A stretch of 64,000 nt of DNA from Mycobacterium asiaticum DSM 44297 (GTDB lineage: Bacteria; Actinomycetota; Actinomycetes; Mycobacteriales; Mycobacteriaceae). The position numbers and the translations under genes were made by a program. The notes beneath the pieces were generated by a model. It ran no database searches. It was given only the letters and a program-made list of their open reading frames with translations, and was not told the origin of the DNA. The stretch lies in NCBI RefSeq assembly GCF_000613245.1, contig NZ_HG964936.1:1105172-1169171 (forward strand), given 5' to 3'. Below are positions 42,317 to 51,233 of this stretch, piece after piece; the stretch's first letter is position 1; each line of letters opens with the position of its first letter.

Positions 42317-43859
42317 ATCTTCGGATCCAAGCGTCGACCACGGCATCGGCAGTGGTGACCGTGGCCAGCAACGCGAGACTGTTGTCGATGATCGACTGCG
42401 CGTATTCGCGTGGATACCCGCTGACCGCGTCGCGCGGCAACACGAACTGATATCCGCGGTTGACGGCATCCATCACCAGATTGGGGATGGCAATATTGAC
42501 TGAAACGCCAACGCCCACAATGGTCTTGATATTCAGGTTGCGCAGCACCGAATCAAGGTCGGTGCCGCACATGGGTCCGACGCCGTGGGTGCGGGTAAGG
42601 ACCAGGTCGCTGGGCTCCGGACCCAACTCCGGTAGCAACGACGCGCCCGCGCTGCCCGGGGTGAGGTCGACGGCGAACGATTTGCCGGCAGCGAACAGTC
42701 GGGCATTGGTGTTGGAACCTCGCCCGTCGGCGCGCCGCTGGACGAGGCAGTGCACCACCGCTACCTCGGCCGACCTCGCGGCGGAAACCAGCTTGGCGAT
42801 ATTCGGAATAGCCTCGCGGCGAGCTTCTTCCGCGAGCAGGGGCAGACCGGCCTGGGGGCCGATGACACCGCCCTGGCATTCCTGGGTCACCAGCGCGGTG
42901 GTGGCGGGATCCAGTAGTTCGTGCAGGCTCGGCTGAGGCATGAGAACAGAGGTTATCGTGTAGCGATAAAACTCTTTGGCGAAGGCCTGCGCTCGTTCGA
43001 TGACCTCCGCGCGGTCGGATCCCGGCGGCGCGATGGTCAGCCAGGTGACCCCAGCCCGGGTCAGTTTGTCGATGGTGTCGTGACGTTCGTCATTCGACCT
43101 GGTGTCGTCCAACAGATTTCCTGCCGAGAAGCAGATGTCGAGCGCAGCGGTGCGGCCGATCTGGACCGCGTATTGCCGCGCCCAGCCGATTGCGGCTTCC
43201 AGCTCCTCGATGGTCGAGATCTCCGCGGTCCGGGACGCCGTGGCGTAGCCGAATGTGTTGAACGGGGCCCACCCTTGCGCACGTGAGACGGCGCGCCGGA
43301 TGGCCGGCTTGCTGTTACCGCCCACCCATACCGGTGGAAGGGTTTGTGGCAGTGGGCGCAAGCGGACACCTCGGGAGGTGAACGACGTGCCCTGGTAGGC
43401 GATGTCCTCGCCGGTGAGAACTTTCGACAGCACGTCCAGTGCCTCGTCGAGCAGAGCGCCGCGATTGTCGAAATCGACGCCCAACGCTCGGAACTCCGGC
43501 TTCAGGTAGCCCGCGGCGGTTCCGAGGATGAGCCGCCCGTTCGACAGCACCGCAAGGCTTTGAATCGATTTCGCGCCGAGGAAGGGGTTGCGATAGGCCG
43601 CGATGTAGACGTTGGTCAGTAGTTTGACATTGGTGGTGGCCGCGGCGGCGAATGCCAGCGCGACGAAAGGGTCCAGGGCGTGGTGGCCCCCGTGGTCGAG
43701 CCACTTGGCGTCCGGTGCCGGATGGTCGGTGACGTGTACTGCGGCGAATCCGCTTGCCTCCGCCGCCTTTGCGATGTCGCTGATCGCTTCCGCGGAGACG
43801 AACTCCCCAACCGCCTCGACTCGCTGGGTGGGCAATTCGAGGGAGTATGAAATGGTCAC
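42315..43859 (-). CDS. LLM oxidoreductase fused to isochorismatase-like domain
   Basis: A 514-aa protein of two parts. Residues 1 to about 305: LLM/luciferase-like F420-type oxidoreductase (VHVTDHPAPDAKWLDHGG, GTAAGYLKPEF, RPLPQTLPPVWVGG). Residues about 307-514: isochorismatase/cysteine-hydrolase fold (MPQPSLHELLDPATTALVTQECQGG onward). The usual Cys is replaced: family GVxTNVCV reads here GVSVNIAI, and the usual catalytic Asp is Glu in VTQEC. Normally these are separate genes; an operator-like site and a Met lie exactly at the junction, so this may be a recent fusion. The GTG at 43859 overlaps the FadE stop. Function unclear; the second domain probably is not a cysteine hydrolase. Confidence 0.8.
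   Translation of the reverse strand: MTISYSLELPTQRVEAVGEFVSAEAISDIAKAAEASGFAAVHVTDHPAPDAKWLDHGGHHALDPFVALAFAAAATTNVKLLTNVYIAAYRNPFLGAKSIQSLAVLSNGRLILGTAAGYLKPEFRALGVDFDNRGALLDEALDVLSKVLTGEDIAYQGTSFTSRGVRLRPLPQTLPPVWVGGNSKPAIRRAVSRAQGWAPFNTFGYATASRTAEISTIEELEAAIGWARQYAVQIGRTAALDICFSAGNLLDDTRSNDERHDTIDKLTRAGVTWLTIAPPGSDRAEVIERAQAFAKEFYRYTITSVLMPQPSLHELLDPATTALVTQECQGGVIGPQAGLPLLAEEARREAIPNIAKLVSAARSAEVAVVHCLVQRRADGRGSNTNARLFAAGKSFAVDLTPGSAGASLLPELGPEPSDLVLTRTHGVGPMCGTDLDSVLRNLNIKTIVGVGVSVNIAIPNLVMDAVNRGYQFVLPRDAVSGYPREYAQSIIDNSLALLATVTTADAVVDAWIRR
42942..42957. promoter_or_regulatory. Operator-like site inside the fusion gene
   Basis: GAGAA-CAGAGG-TTATC (plus-strand reading), one mismatch. It lies directly before the Met codon (42941, minus strand) that begins the isochorismatase-like part. 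In a normal arrangement this would be an intergenic promoter site. Confidence 0.5.
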
Positions 43860-44968
43860 TGCTGTCCTTTCATCAACAAGAGCGTGGCCAGGCGCTCCGC
43901 GTGGTAATCCGGTGTCCCGAAGATCAACTGGCTGGCCTTAGCCCGGCGAACGTAGAGATGGGCATCGTGTTCCCAGGTGAAGCCGATGCCGCCGTGAATT
44001 CGCATGTTGTCCAGGCTCAGCTGTAGGAACGCCTCGGAACACACCATCTTCGCGACCGACGCGGCGATCGCCAGTTCGTCGGCCTCTGCCACCTCAGCGG
44101 CGTGCATCGCGGCCGAACGGGCCCCCTCGACCAACACCAGCATGTCCGCGCAGCGGTGCTTGACGGCTTGGAAGCTGCCAATCGCCCGGCCGAACTGAAT
44201 TCGGCGTTTGGCGTAGTCGACGGCCATGTCGAGGCAGCGTTGCGCCGCGCCGACCTGTTCTGCGGCCAGCGCGACGACGGCTTCATCCGCGGTGCGACCC
44301 AGATATGCCGCGGCATCACCGTCGGTTCCGATCAGTTCGGCCGGGACGCCGTCGAACTCCACGCGAGCGACCTTGCGGGTGCGGTCAAGTGTGGTCAGTT
44401 CGGTACGGCGCAAGCCCTCCGACCGACCCTGGGCTGCGAACAGCGAGATGCCGGCCCCGGTTCGCGCGGCCACCAGCACGACATCGGCCGTGTGGCCGTC
44501 GAGGACGAGCGGTGCCTGTCCATGAATCCGGTGAACTGCGCCATCCGGCTCCGCTCTGATTGTGACGGCGGCCGGATCCCATGCGTCGAGTCGGCCATCG
44601 AGGATCAGCGTGCCAGTGCTTGACCCGTCCAGGAATTGCGGGATGAACCGCTCTATCGCGGACCGATCACCACTGGCCACGATCGCCTGTGTGGCCAGCA
44701 CGACGGTGGCGAAATACGGGGAGCACAGCAGCGCGGCACCCATCTCTTCTAAAACCACCGCGAGTTCGGCCATGCCGGCGCCGGCCCCGCCCCACTTCTC
44801 GGGCACGGCGATGCCGGTCAGGCCGAGCTCGCGGGCGATTTGCCGCCAAGCTGTCGCGTCGAAACCGCTGTCGGTCACCATCAGCCGGCGCACGGTCTCG
44901 CTGGACGACGTCTCGGACAAGTAGTCGCGAACGACGCGGCGGAGGTCGTCGACCTCGGTTGCCGGCAC
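43856..44968 (-). CDS. Acyl-CoA dehydrogenase (FadE-like)
   Basis: A 370-aa acyl-CoA dehydrogenase of the heteromeric FadE type. PEKWGGAGAGMAELAVVLEEMG near residue 55, AEQVGAAQRCLDMAVDYAKRRIQFGRAIGSFQAVKHRCADM near 230 (in parts) and IHGGIGFTWEHDAHLYVRRA near 335. The GTG at 44968 is chosen because an AGGAGG site lies 6 bases upstream. It is the first gene of the minus unit FadE - LLM/isochorismatase; the next is coupled by ATGA-type overlap. It may pair with a full-length partner such as 47292. Divergent from the amidohydrolase at 45132. Confidence 0.85.
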   Translation of the reverse strand: MPATEVDDLRRVVRDYLSETSSSETVRRLMVTDSGFDATAWRQIARELGLTGIAVPEKWGGAGAGMAELAVVLEEMGAALLCSPYFATVVLATQAIVASGDRSAIERFIPQFLDGSSTGTLILDGRLDAWDPAAVTIRAEPDGAVHRIHGQAPLVLDGHTADVVLVAARTGAGISLFAAQGRSEGLRRTELTTLDRTRKVARVEFDGVPAELIGTDGDAAAYLGRTADEAVVALAAEQVGAAQRCLDMAVDYAKRRIQFGRAIGSFQAVKHRCADMLVLVEGARSAAMHAAEVAEADELAIAASVAKMVCSEAFLQLSLDNMRIHGGIGFTWEHDAHLYVRRAKASQLIFGTPDYHAERLATLLLMKGQQ

Positions 44969-45097
44969 AGGTGACCTCCTGCCCACCGATCACGTTGTCT
45001 TCCAGCGGGGTTGCCGAAGCACGTGTTCCGGGGCATTGCGTTAGGACAGGCCCGGGATAAGCGTTGCCGCATCAGGATAGTATGTTTTCTGAAATTA

Positions 45098-45113
45098 GAG
45101 AATATTCATTCTC
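45098..45113. promoter_or_regulatory. Operator-like inverted repeat (perfect copy)
   Basis: GAGAA-TATTCA-TTCTC, exact arms, between FadE (44968, minus) and the amidohydrolase (45132, plus). An AGGATAGTA block begins 24 bases before it, at 45074, the same spacing as at 26675/26699. Confidence 0.7.
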
Positions 45114-45131
45114 GTAAGAAGGGGACACGCG

Positions 45132-46325
45132 GTGAGGAAACTCGACTACGGGATCTTTGATTGCGACACGCACTGCTACGAGACGCGCGACGCGTTCACC
45201 CGCTACCTGCCCAAAGCATTTCACGACCGCGCCATCGCACCCGTCGTCACCGCCGACGGAAAGGAAGTCATCCTCGCCGGACATCGCGTCGCGACCTTCA
45301 ATAGTGAAGCCGGCTTGGGTTTCGACCTGGCCTACCGGCCCGGCTCGCTCAAGGAGATGCTCAAACAGATGGGCTCAGGGAACCCGGACGAGACCTACGA
45401 GCCGCAGCCGATGCAGCCCGAATACCTCGAGCGCCAGCCGAGGCTCAACGTGATGGCCCAGCAGAACGTCGAACGCGCAGTGATCTTCCCGGCGGGCATG
45501 GCGCTGGCCGCCGAGCACTACGTCGACGACACCGAAGCCCTGTATGCCAACCTGCGGTCGTTCAACCGGTGGTTCAACGAGACTTGGGGCTTCAACTATC
45601 AGGACCGCCTCTATGCGACCGCATTGCTTTCGCTACGTGACCTCGAGTCAGCGATCAAAGAGACCGAAGCGATCATCGAGCAGGGCGCCCGACTGGTGCT
45701 GTTGCCGACGGGGCCCGCCTACGGGCGCTCCCCGGGCGACCCGTATTTCGACCCGGTCTACGCCCGGCTGCAGGAAGCCGGATGCACTCTCGTCTTCCAC
45801 ATCCAGCCGTACTGGTACTTCGACACCATCTCGCCGGCCTGGGGACACAACCCCGATCCCGCTGCATGGCACATGTCCGCCTGGCAGTGGATGAACATCT
45901 ACGGACAGCGCCCAATCGAGGACACTCTGTCCGCGCTCATCTTCGACAATCTGTTCGGGCGTTTTCCGGGCCTGAACGTTCTCGTCGCCGAACACGGCGC
46001 GGAGTGGGTGCCCCAGTTCGTCGTCCACATGGACAAGAGCCGGGGGATGGGACGCAACGGCCCATGGATTGGTGGAAAGCTCACCGAACGCCCGTCGCAG
46101 ATCTTCCGTCGCCATGTGGGCGTGGTCCCATACCCCGAGGACGACATCCCGGCCATCGTCGAGCGCCTGGGCTACGACGAATGCCTGCTGATGGGTTCGG
46201 ACTACCCACACGCCGAGGGCTTGGCCGAACCGGCCGACTTCATCAAACTGCTCGACCCGCTCGACGAATCCGCTAAAAAGCGGATCATGCGCGACAACGC
46301 CGACCAGCTGCTCAGTCGGAGCTGA
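45132..46325 (+). CDS. Amidohydrolase-2 family metal hydrolase (paralog 2)
   Basis: A 397-aa amidohydrolase-2 protein. FDCDTHCYETRDAF near residue 9 is the N-terminal metal motif region, LVFHIQPYW near 220 and LMGSDYPHAEG near 355 provide later ligands. It is the first gene of a five-gene plus-strand operon (two FadE-like, one ligase following), whose promoter holds a perfect operator copy. A hydrolase co-transcribed with dehydrogenases and a CoA-ligase suggests ring opening before or between beta-oxidation rounds. GTG start at 45132, after GAAGGGGAC. Confidence 0.85.
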   Translation: MRKLDYGIFDCDTHCYETRDAFTRYLPKAFHDRAIAPVVTADGKEVILAGHRVATFNSEAGLGFDLAYRPGSLKEMLKQMGSGNPDETYEPQPMQPEYLERQPRLNVMAQQNVERAVIFPAGMALAAEHYVDDTEALYANLRSFNRWFNETWGFNYQDRLYATALLSLRDLESAIKETEAIIEQGARLVLLPTGPAYGRSPGDPYFDPVYARLQEAGCTLVFHIQPYWYFDTISPAWGHNPDPAAWHMSAWQWMNIYGQRPIEDTLSALIFDNLFGRFPGLNVLVAEHGAEWVPQFVVHMDKSRGMGRNGPWIGGKLTERPSQIFRRHVGVVPYPEDDIPAIVERLGYDECLLMGSDYPHAEGLAEPADFIKLLDPLDESAKKRIMRDNADQLLSRS

Positions 46326-46332
46326 CAGCGGA

Positions 46333-47295
46333 ATGGGCCACGAGGACTCGGCCGACATCGACCTCGAATTACTGCGGGCGTCGGCACGGGGCTTCCTTGC
46401 CGAACGTGGAGAAAAAGACTCCATCGACGACCTCGCGGCGATGGACTGGACCGGGCTGCTTGTCGAGGAAACGATGGGCGGTGCGGGCTGGCGGCCGATC
46501 GAGTCGTGCGTCGTTGCCGAGGAGCTCGGTCGAGCTCAGGACCGGTCCGCGTGGTTGGGGACCGTCGTGGCCGCCGCGGCGGTCGCCTCGGCGCCCGACG
46601 AGATCAGGCAGCGCTGGCTACCCGACCTGCTGAGCGGCGCCGCCGCGGCGGGGCTGGTCGCCGATGAGTCCGCGCTGGTCGTTCGTCCGGACGTGTTGAA
46701 CGTGCTGGTTACTTTGAGCCGCAAAGGAATTCATCTGATCGACGGTTCGGCGGTACGCAATTCTCCCGACCCCGATCTGCTTGACGTCAGCCGCCCGGTT
46801 GGGCGAGTCGACATCGCCGGGGTACCGACGGTGCCGATCGGATCACCCGAGCGGGCCGAGGAGTTGACGGCCGTCGCGCGACTGCTCGTCGCAGCCGACT
46901 CCATCGGTGCAATGTCCATGACGCTCGCCAGGCTGATCTCCTATCTCAAGGATCGACAGGCCTTCGGCGCACCGATCGCGAGCTTTCAGGCGATCCAACA
47001 CCGACTGGTGGAATTGTTCGTATTCGAGGTCAAAGGTCGCGCGGTCGTCATGAAGGCGGCACGCGCTCTTGCCGCCGGTGACGATCGTGGGTCCGTGTTG
47101 GCGACCGTGGCACACGCATTTGTTACCGCCGGAGCCACCGCGGCAGTGGACGAGTGCATGCAACTATCCGGTGGGATCGGCTTCACGTGGGAGTATCCGC
47201 TGCACCATGAGCTGCGTCGGGTCTTCACCAATGGCCAACTGATCGGCACGGCGAGGTCAAGCCGTGCCCGGCTCGCCGAGGTATCCGGCTGGTGA
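46333..47295 (+). CDS. Short acyl-CoA dehydrogenase-like protein
   Basis: A 320-aa FadE-like protein, about 50 residues shorter than most. EETMGGAGWRPIESCVVAEELG near residue 48 is the flavin-domain helix, LKDRQAFGAPIASFQAIQHRLVE near 205 and LSGGIGFTWEYPLHHELRRVF near 277 the C-terminal region. The middle beta-domain is abbreviated, which is common in the non-catalytic-type partner of heteromeric FadE pairs. The gene downstream (47292, 400 aa) overlaps it by 4 bases and is the natural partner. ATG at 46333. Confidence 0.8.
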   Translation: MGHEDSADIDLELLRASARGFLAERGEKDSIDDLAAMDWTGLLVEETMGGAGWRPIESCVVAEELGRAQDRSAWLGTVVAAAAVASAPDEIRQRWLPDLLSGAAAAGLVADESALVVRPDVLNVLVTLSRKGIHLIDGSAVRNSPDPDLLDVSRPVGRVDIAGVPTVPIGSPERAEELTAVARLLVAADSIGAMSMTLARLISYLKDRQAFGAPIASFQAIQHRLVELFVFEVKGRAVVMKAARALAAGDDRGSVLATVAHAFVTAGATAAVDECMQLSGGIGFTWEYPLHHELRRVFTNGQLIGTARSSRARLAEVSGW

Positions 47296-48494
47296 GTGAT
47301 TTCGGTGGCAGGCCGAGCGCAGAAGAACTGGCGGCCTTCAGGAATCGGGTCAGGCGACACATCGCGGCGCACGCGCCGCCCAGCGAAGCACGGGAAGGGC
47401 ATCGGGCGCCGGAGACCGCCGAGCAGGAGGCCCGGCTGCGCGCCTGGTTCGCCGCGCTGTTCGACGCCGGCTTCGTCGGCGCGGACTGGCCCGCCGAGCA
47501 CGGCGGTCGCCCCGACCACCATCCGCTTCATGACCGCATCGTCAGCGAGGAGATCCTGCGGGCCCGGGCGCCACGCCCGGTCGAGCAGGTCAATCTAGCC
47601 GCTCATGTACTACTGCACTTCGGCTCCGAGGAGCAGAAGCGCACGCTGCTGCCGCGGATCAGACGGGGCGAGCACGTGTGGTGTCAGTTGCTGAGCGAAC
47701 CCGATGCCGGCAGCGACATCGCCGGAGTCCGCAGTCGCGGGGTCCGCCGGGATGACGGCAGCTGGGTCCTGGACGGACAGAAGACGTGGATCACCGATGG
47801 ACATTGGGCCGACATGGGACTGGCGCTCATCCGAACGGATCCGACTTCGTCGCGTCACCACGGCCTGTCCGTATTCACCGTGCCGCTGTCCACGCCCGGC
47901 GTGGAGGTCCGGCCGATCCGCACCATCGGCGACGCGATCGAGGTCAACGAGGTCTTTCTGACCGGCGTGGTGCTTGACGCGGACAGCCTCATCGGTGAAG
48001 TCGGGCAGGGCTGGTCGATAATCATGGCCGGTCTGGATTTCGAGCGATTCGGCATTGGCGGCAACGTCATCCTGCTCGAACTGTTGATCGAGGACCTCGT
48101 GACGGTGGCGCGCAATTCGCAGATCGACGGTATCCCCGCGCTGCGGCACACCGATATCCAGCAAGCCGTCGCCGGACTGGTTGTCGAGGTCGAGGTGGCC
48201 AAGGCGTTCATCGACGACCATGTGGAACGGCTCATCGTGGGTGCGGATCAGCCCGGTGACGGCTCGATCGCCAAACTGAGCTTCGCCGAGACGTACCATC
48301 GGGTCGCGGCGTACGGTGCTGGACTGGCGGCCACGGCAAGGAATTCGGGCTCGAACGACGCGCATGTCCTTCGGGCCAAAGAGCGTCTGCGAGAATGCTG
48401 GCTGTGGTCACGGGCCTATACGATCTCCGGCGGAAGCTCGGAGATGATGCGTAATATCCTCGCGAAGCGTCGGCTGCTGTTACCGAGCCGGTGA
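47292..48494 (+). CDS. Acyl-CoA dehydrogenase (FadE-like)
   Basis: A 400-aa acyl-CoA dehydrogenase. SEPDAGSDIAGVRSRG near residue 136 is the flavin contact, WVLDGQKTWITDGHWADMGL near 157 the central sheet, and YTISGGSSEMMRNILAKR near 376 the C-terminal helix. Probably a heteromer with the short FadE at 46333 (4-base overlap). The next gene, an acyl-CoA ligase, overlaps it by 4 bases. Reaction: alpha,beta-dehydrogenation of an acyl-CoA. GTG start at 47292. Confidence 0.88.
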   Translation: MSDFGGRPSAEELAAFRNRVRRHIAAHAPPSEAREGHRAPETAEQEARLRAWFAALFDAGFVGADWPAEHGGRPDHHPLHDRIVSEEILRARAPRPVEQVNLAAHVLLHFGSEEQKRTLLPRIRRGEHVWCQLLSEPDAGSDIAGVRSRGVRRDDGSWVLDGQKTWITDGHWADMGLALIRTDPTSSRHHGLSVFTVPLSTPGVEVRPIRTIGDAIEVNEVFLTGVVLDADSLIGEVGQGWSIIMAGLDFERFGIGGNVILLELLIEDLVTVARNSQIDGIPALRHTDIQQAVAGLVVEVEVAKAFIDDHVERLIVGADQPGDGSIAKLSFAETYHRVAAYGAGLAATARNSGSNDAHVLRAKERLRECWLWSRAYTISGGSSEMMRNILAKRRLLLPSR

Positions 48495-50041
48495 ACACGC
48501 CAGAAGCCGCCGCGACCTATTGGGGTCTCGTCGACGCGGTAGCCGAGACACACCCACACCAAGTGGTGCTCACCGACGACTACGGTCGCAGTCTCACCTG
48601 CGCCCAACTGCGCGACGAGGCGCTGCGGACCGCAGCGGGGCTGGCGCAGTGCGGGGTAAGGGCGGGCACCCTGGTCTCCTGGCAACTACCGACGACCCTG
48701 GAAACCATGGTGGTGATGGTGGCTCTCACCCGATTGGGTGCGGTGCAGAACCCCATCCTCCCGATCTGGCGTGAGAGCGAAGTCCGGTTCGTCACCGAAC
48801 AACTCGCGACCGAGGTGTTGATCGTCCCAGGCCGCTGGCGCGGGTTCGACCACACTGCGCTCGCGGATGCCGTGGCGAGCGAACGCGGGATGTCGGTGGT
48901 GGTCATCGACCACGATGCACCGGTCACCGACCGGCTTCGGTTGCCTGCCGGTGACCCCGCCGCGCTCGGTGACCCTCCGTCCTCCGGGGAAGACCCACGC
49001 TGGATCTATTACTCCTCGGGTACTACGGCCGCGCCGAAAGGTGCTCGCCACTGCGATCGTTCGGTGATCGCCGGTTCTGCCGGGGTGGTCGGCATCGTGG
49101 GGGCCTCCAGCAGCGACGTCAACCCGATTCCCTTTCCCATTTCTCATATCGGCGGTGCCGCCATGCTGGCGGCCAGCCTGCGCACCGGAATGCGGTTGGT
49201 GCTGTTCGACTTCTTCGACCCCGCGACCACGCCGCGGGCCGTGGCTGCGCACCGCCCCACGCTGCTGGGTACGGCGACACCATTCTTCGTCGCCTTCATG
49301 GCGGCGCAACGGGCACACGGCAGCGAACCGCTCTATCCCGAGCTGCGCGGCTGCGTAGGCGGGGGCGCGCCGATCACCGCGGAACTGGGCAGGCAGGTGC
49401 GTGAAACGTTCTCCGTGAACGGCGTCGCCAACTCCTGGGGTCTGACCGAGTTCCCGGTCGCGACCTCGCAGACACCTGAGGCGTCCCCTGACCTGCTCGA
49501 CCGGACGGTCGGGCGCCCCGTTGCCGGCGTTTCGGTACGGGTGGTCGACGACAACGAGAGCGAGGTCGCCGTTGGCGCAGAGGGTGAGCTGCGCCTGAAG
49601 GGACCCCAGTGTTTCCTCGGATATGTCGACGGCTCGCTGGACGCCGCGGCATTCGACGCCGACGGGTGGTTCCGCAGCGGAGACCGGGGATGTATCGACG
49701 CCGACGGCAATGTCATCATCACCGGCCGGATCAAGGACGCGATAATCCGCAATGCGGAGAACATTTCGGCCCTCGAGATCGAGGGTGTGTTGGCCGCGCA
49801 TCCCGCGGTCGCCGACGTCGCGGTGGTCGGGGTACCGGATCCTCGTACCGGAGAACGGGTTTGTGCCGTCGTGGTCGCTTCGCCCGGAAGCGACGTCACG
49901 CTCGGCGCGCTGGTGCAACATTGTGCGGATCGAGGTTTGAGTCGCCACAAATTCCCGGAACGACTCGAGCTCGTGCCGGCGTTGCCGCGCAACCTCACCG
50001 GTAAGGTGCTGAAGAACGAATTGCGTTCGCGTTACTCCTAA
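48491..50041 (+). CDS. Acyl-CoA synthetase/AMP-ligase (FadD-like)
   Basis: A 516-aa ANL ligase. The P-loop is YYSSGTTAAPKG near residue 173, the adenylate-binding block NSWGLTEFP near 315, the hinge GRIKDAIIRNAENIS near 417 and the terminal Lys in LTGKVLKNEL near 503. Last gene of the amidohydrolase - FadE - FadE - ligase operon. The GTG at 48491 overlaps the FadE stop. Likely activates a carboxylic acid released by the amidohydrolase or entering the pathway. Confidence 0.9.
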   Translation: MNTPEAAATYWGLVDAVAETHPHQVVLTDDYGRSLTCAQLRDEALRTAAGLAQCGVRAGTLVSWQLPTTLETMVVMVALTRLGAVQNPILPIWRESEVRFVTEQLATEVLIVPGRWRGFDHTALADAVASERGMSVVVIDHDAPVTDRLRLPAGDPAALGDPPSSGEDPRWIYYSSGTTAAPKGARHCDRSVIAGSAGVVGIVGASSSDVNPIPFPISHIGGAAMLAASLRTGMRLVLFDFFDPATTPRAVAAHRPTLLGTATPFFVAFMAAQRAHGSEPLYPELRGCVGGGAPITAELGRQVRETFSVNGVANSWGLTEFPVATSQTPEASPDLLDRTVGRPVAGVSVRVVDDNESEVAVGAEGELRLKGPQCFLGYVDGSLDAAAFDADGWFRSGDRGCIDADGNVIITGRIKDAIIRNAENISALEIEGVLAAHPAVADVAVVGVPDPRTGERVCAVVVASPGSDVTLGALVQHCADRGLSRHKFPERLELVPALPRNLTGKVLKNELRSRYS

Positions 50042-50054
50042 TCAGCGAGGCCCG

Positions 50055-51233
50055 TCAAACGCCGATCAATTCCTTCAGGTTGCCGCCCATGACCCGTGCG
50101 GTGATGTCGGGAGAAAGGTCGTCGAGTTCGGAAACAAACTCTGCCGGCTCGGCGAGGCCTTCGGGGTGGGGATAGTCGGACCCGAACATCACCCGCTGCG
50201 CGCCGAGTATGTCGATGAGGTGTGACATGTCCTCTTCGTGGAACGGGTTGACCCAGACATGCCTGCGAAAGACATCGCACGGATGCTCGCTGAAATCACG
50301 GGGTTTCTTGCGGTACACCCGATCGAAAACCTCCATCAGCCGCTGAGCCCAGGAACCCCCGTTCTCGACGACGCCGATACGCAATCCGGGAAAGCGCTCG
50401 AACACACCGTGCGCGATGAACGCAGCGAGCGTATCGAAGATGTGGCGGCTCTCTTCGTAGATGAAGCCGCGGAACTTGGTCAATTGAAAGCCTTGGAATT
50501 CGTCACCGCCTTCCCAGTCGTTGAGGTAACGGTCGTAACCGGCGTCGGAATTGTGCATCTGCACCGCGATGCCGGCGGACTCGACCAGACGCCAGAAGTC
50601 GTCGAATTCGGGCAGTGCGGGCGAGCGTGAGGTGCCGTCTTCACGGGGTACCGGCGCCGGCCTGATCAACACGGTCTTGGCGCCGTTGTCCAGACACCAC
50701 TTGAGCTCCTCAACTCCCTTGGCCGGATCGTTGAGAGAGATTGCGGGAACGGCAAAGATGCGGTTCTGGTAGTTGAATGTCCAGTCATCGAGCAGCCAGC
50801 GGTTGAAGGCGTGGGTTATGGCGTGAGTGAGTTCGGTGTCCGACTTCGTCCGTTCCTCGAGCATGCCTGCGGTCGTTGGGAACATCACCGCACCGTCGAC
50901 GCCCTGGCGGTCCATCAGCGCCAGACGGAGGTCAGGACGCCGGAACTCGTCGGGGCAACGGATCGGGTTGGCGAGTTCGCGCAACGTCTTGCCTTCCGGG
51001 TTGATCCCCCGGTAGTAGTCGGCCCATGCGCCCGGCGTGGGAATGACTTCGTAGGTCGGGTTCGGAATGCACTCGGTGACCACACCGAGGATTTGTAGCT
51101 TCGTGCGCCCATTGACCTCAACGAACTTCAGCGCTTCGGAGTACTTCTCCGGCAGGTAGCGGGTGTAGGCATCGATGGTCTCGTACATGTGGTTGTCGGC
51201 ATCCCAGACCTCGAGTGCTTGTTCATCCGCCAC
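50055..51233 (-). CDS. Amidohydrolase-2 family metal hydrolase (paralog 3)
   Basis: A 392-aa amidohydrolase-2 protein, closest in the window to paralog 1. WDADNHMYETIDAY near residue 11, MHNSDAGYDRYLNDWEGGDEF near 220 (in parts) and FGSDYPHPEG near 355. The GTG at 51233 has a GGAGGA site about 6 bases upstream; an in-frame TTG lies farther up. It is the last gene of the long minus-strand membrane/SDR operon, but has its own TATAGT -10 (51274-51269) and operator copy. Likely C-C hydrolase or decarboxylase; substrate unknown. Confidence 0.85.
   Translation of the reverse strand: MADEQALEVWDADNHMYETIDAYTRYLPEKYSEALKFVEVNGRTKLQILGVVTECIPNPTYEVIPTPGAWADYYRGINPEGKTLRELANPIRCPDEFRRPDLRLALMDRQGVDGAVMFPTTAGMLEERTKSDTELTHAITHAFNRWLLDDWTFNYQNRIFAVPAISLNDPAKGVEELKWCLDNGAKTVLIRPAPVPREDGTSRSPALPEFDDFWRLVESAGIAVQMHNSDAGYDRYLNDWEGGDEFQGFQLTKFRGFIYEESRHIFDTLAAFIAHGVFERFPGLRIGVVENGGSWAQRLMEVFDRVYRKKPRDFSEHPCDVFRRHVWVNPFHEEDMSHLIDILGAQRVMFGSDYPHPEGLAEPAEFVSELDDLSPDITARVMGGNLKELIGV

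Noticed and set aside
48686..49948. 420-aa minus-strand frame
   Set aside because: Antisense to the AMP-ligase with intact P-loop and Lys; Arg/Gly/His-rich shadow.
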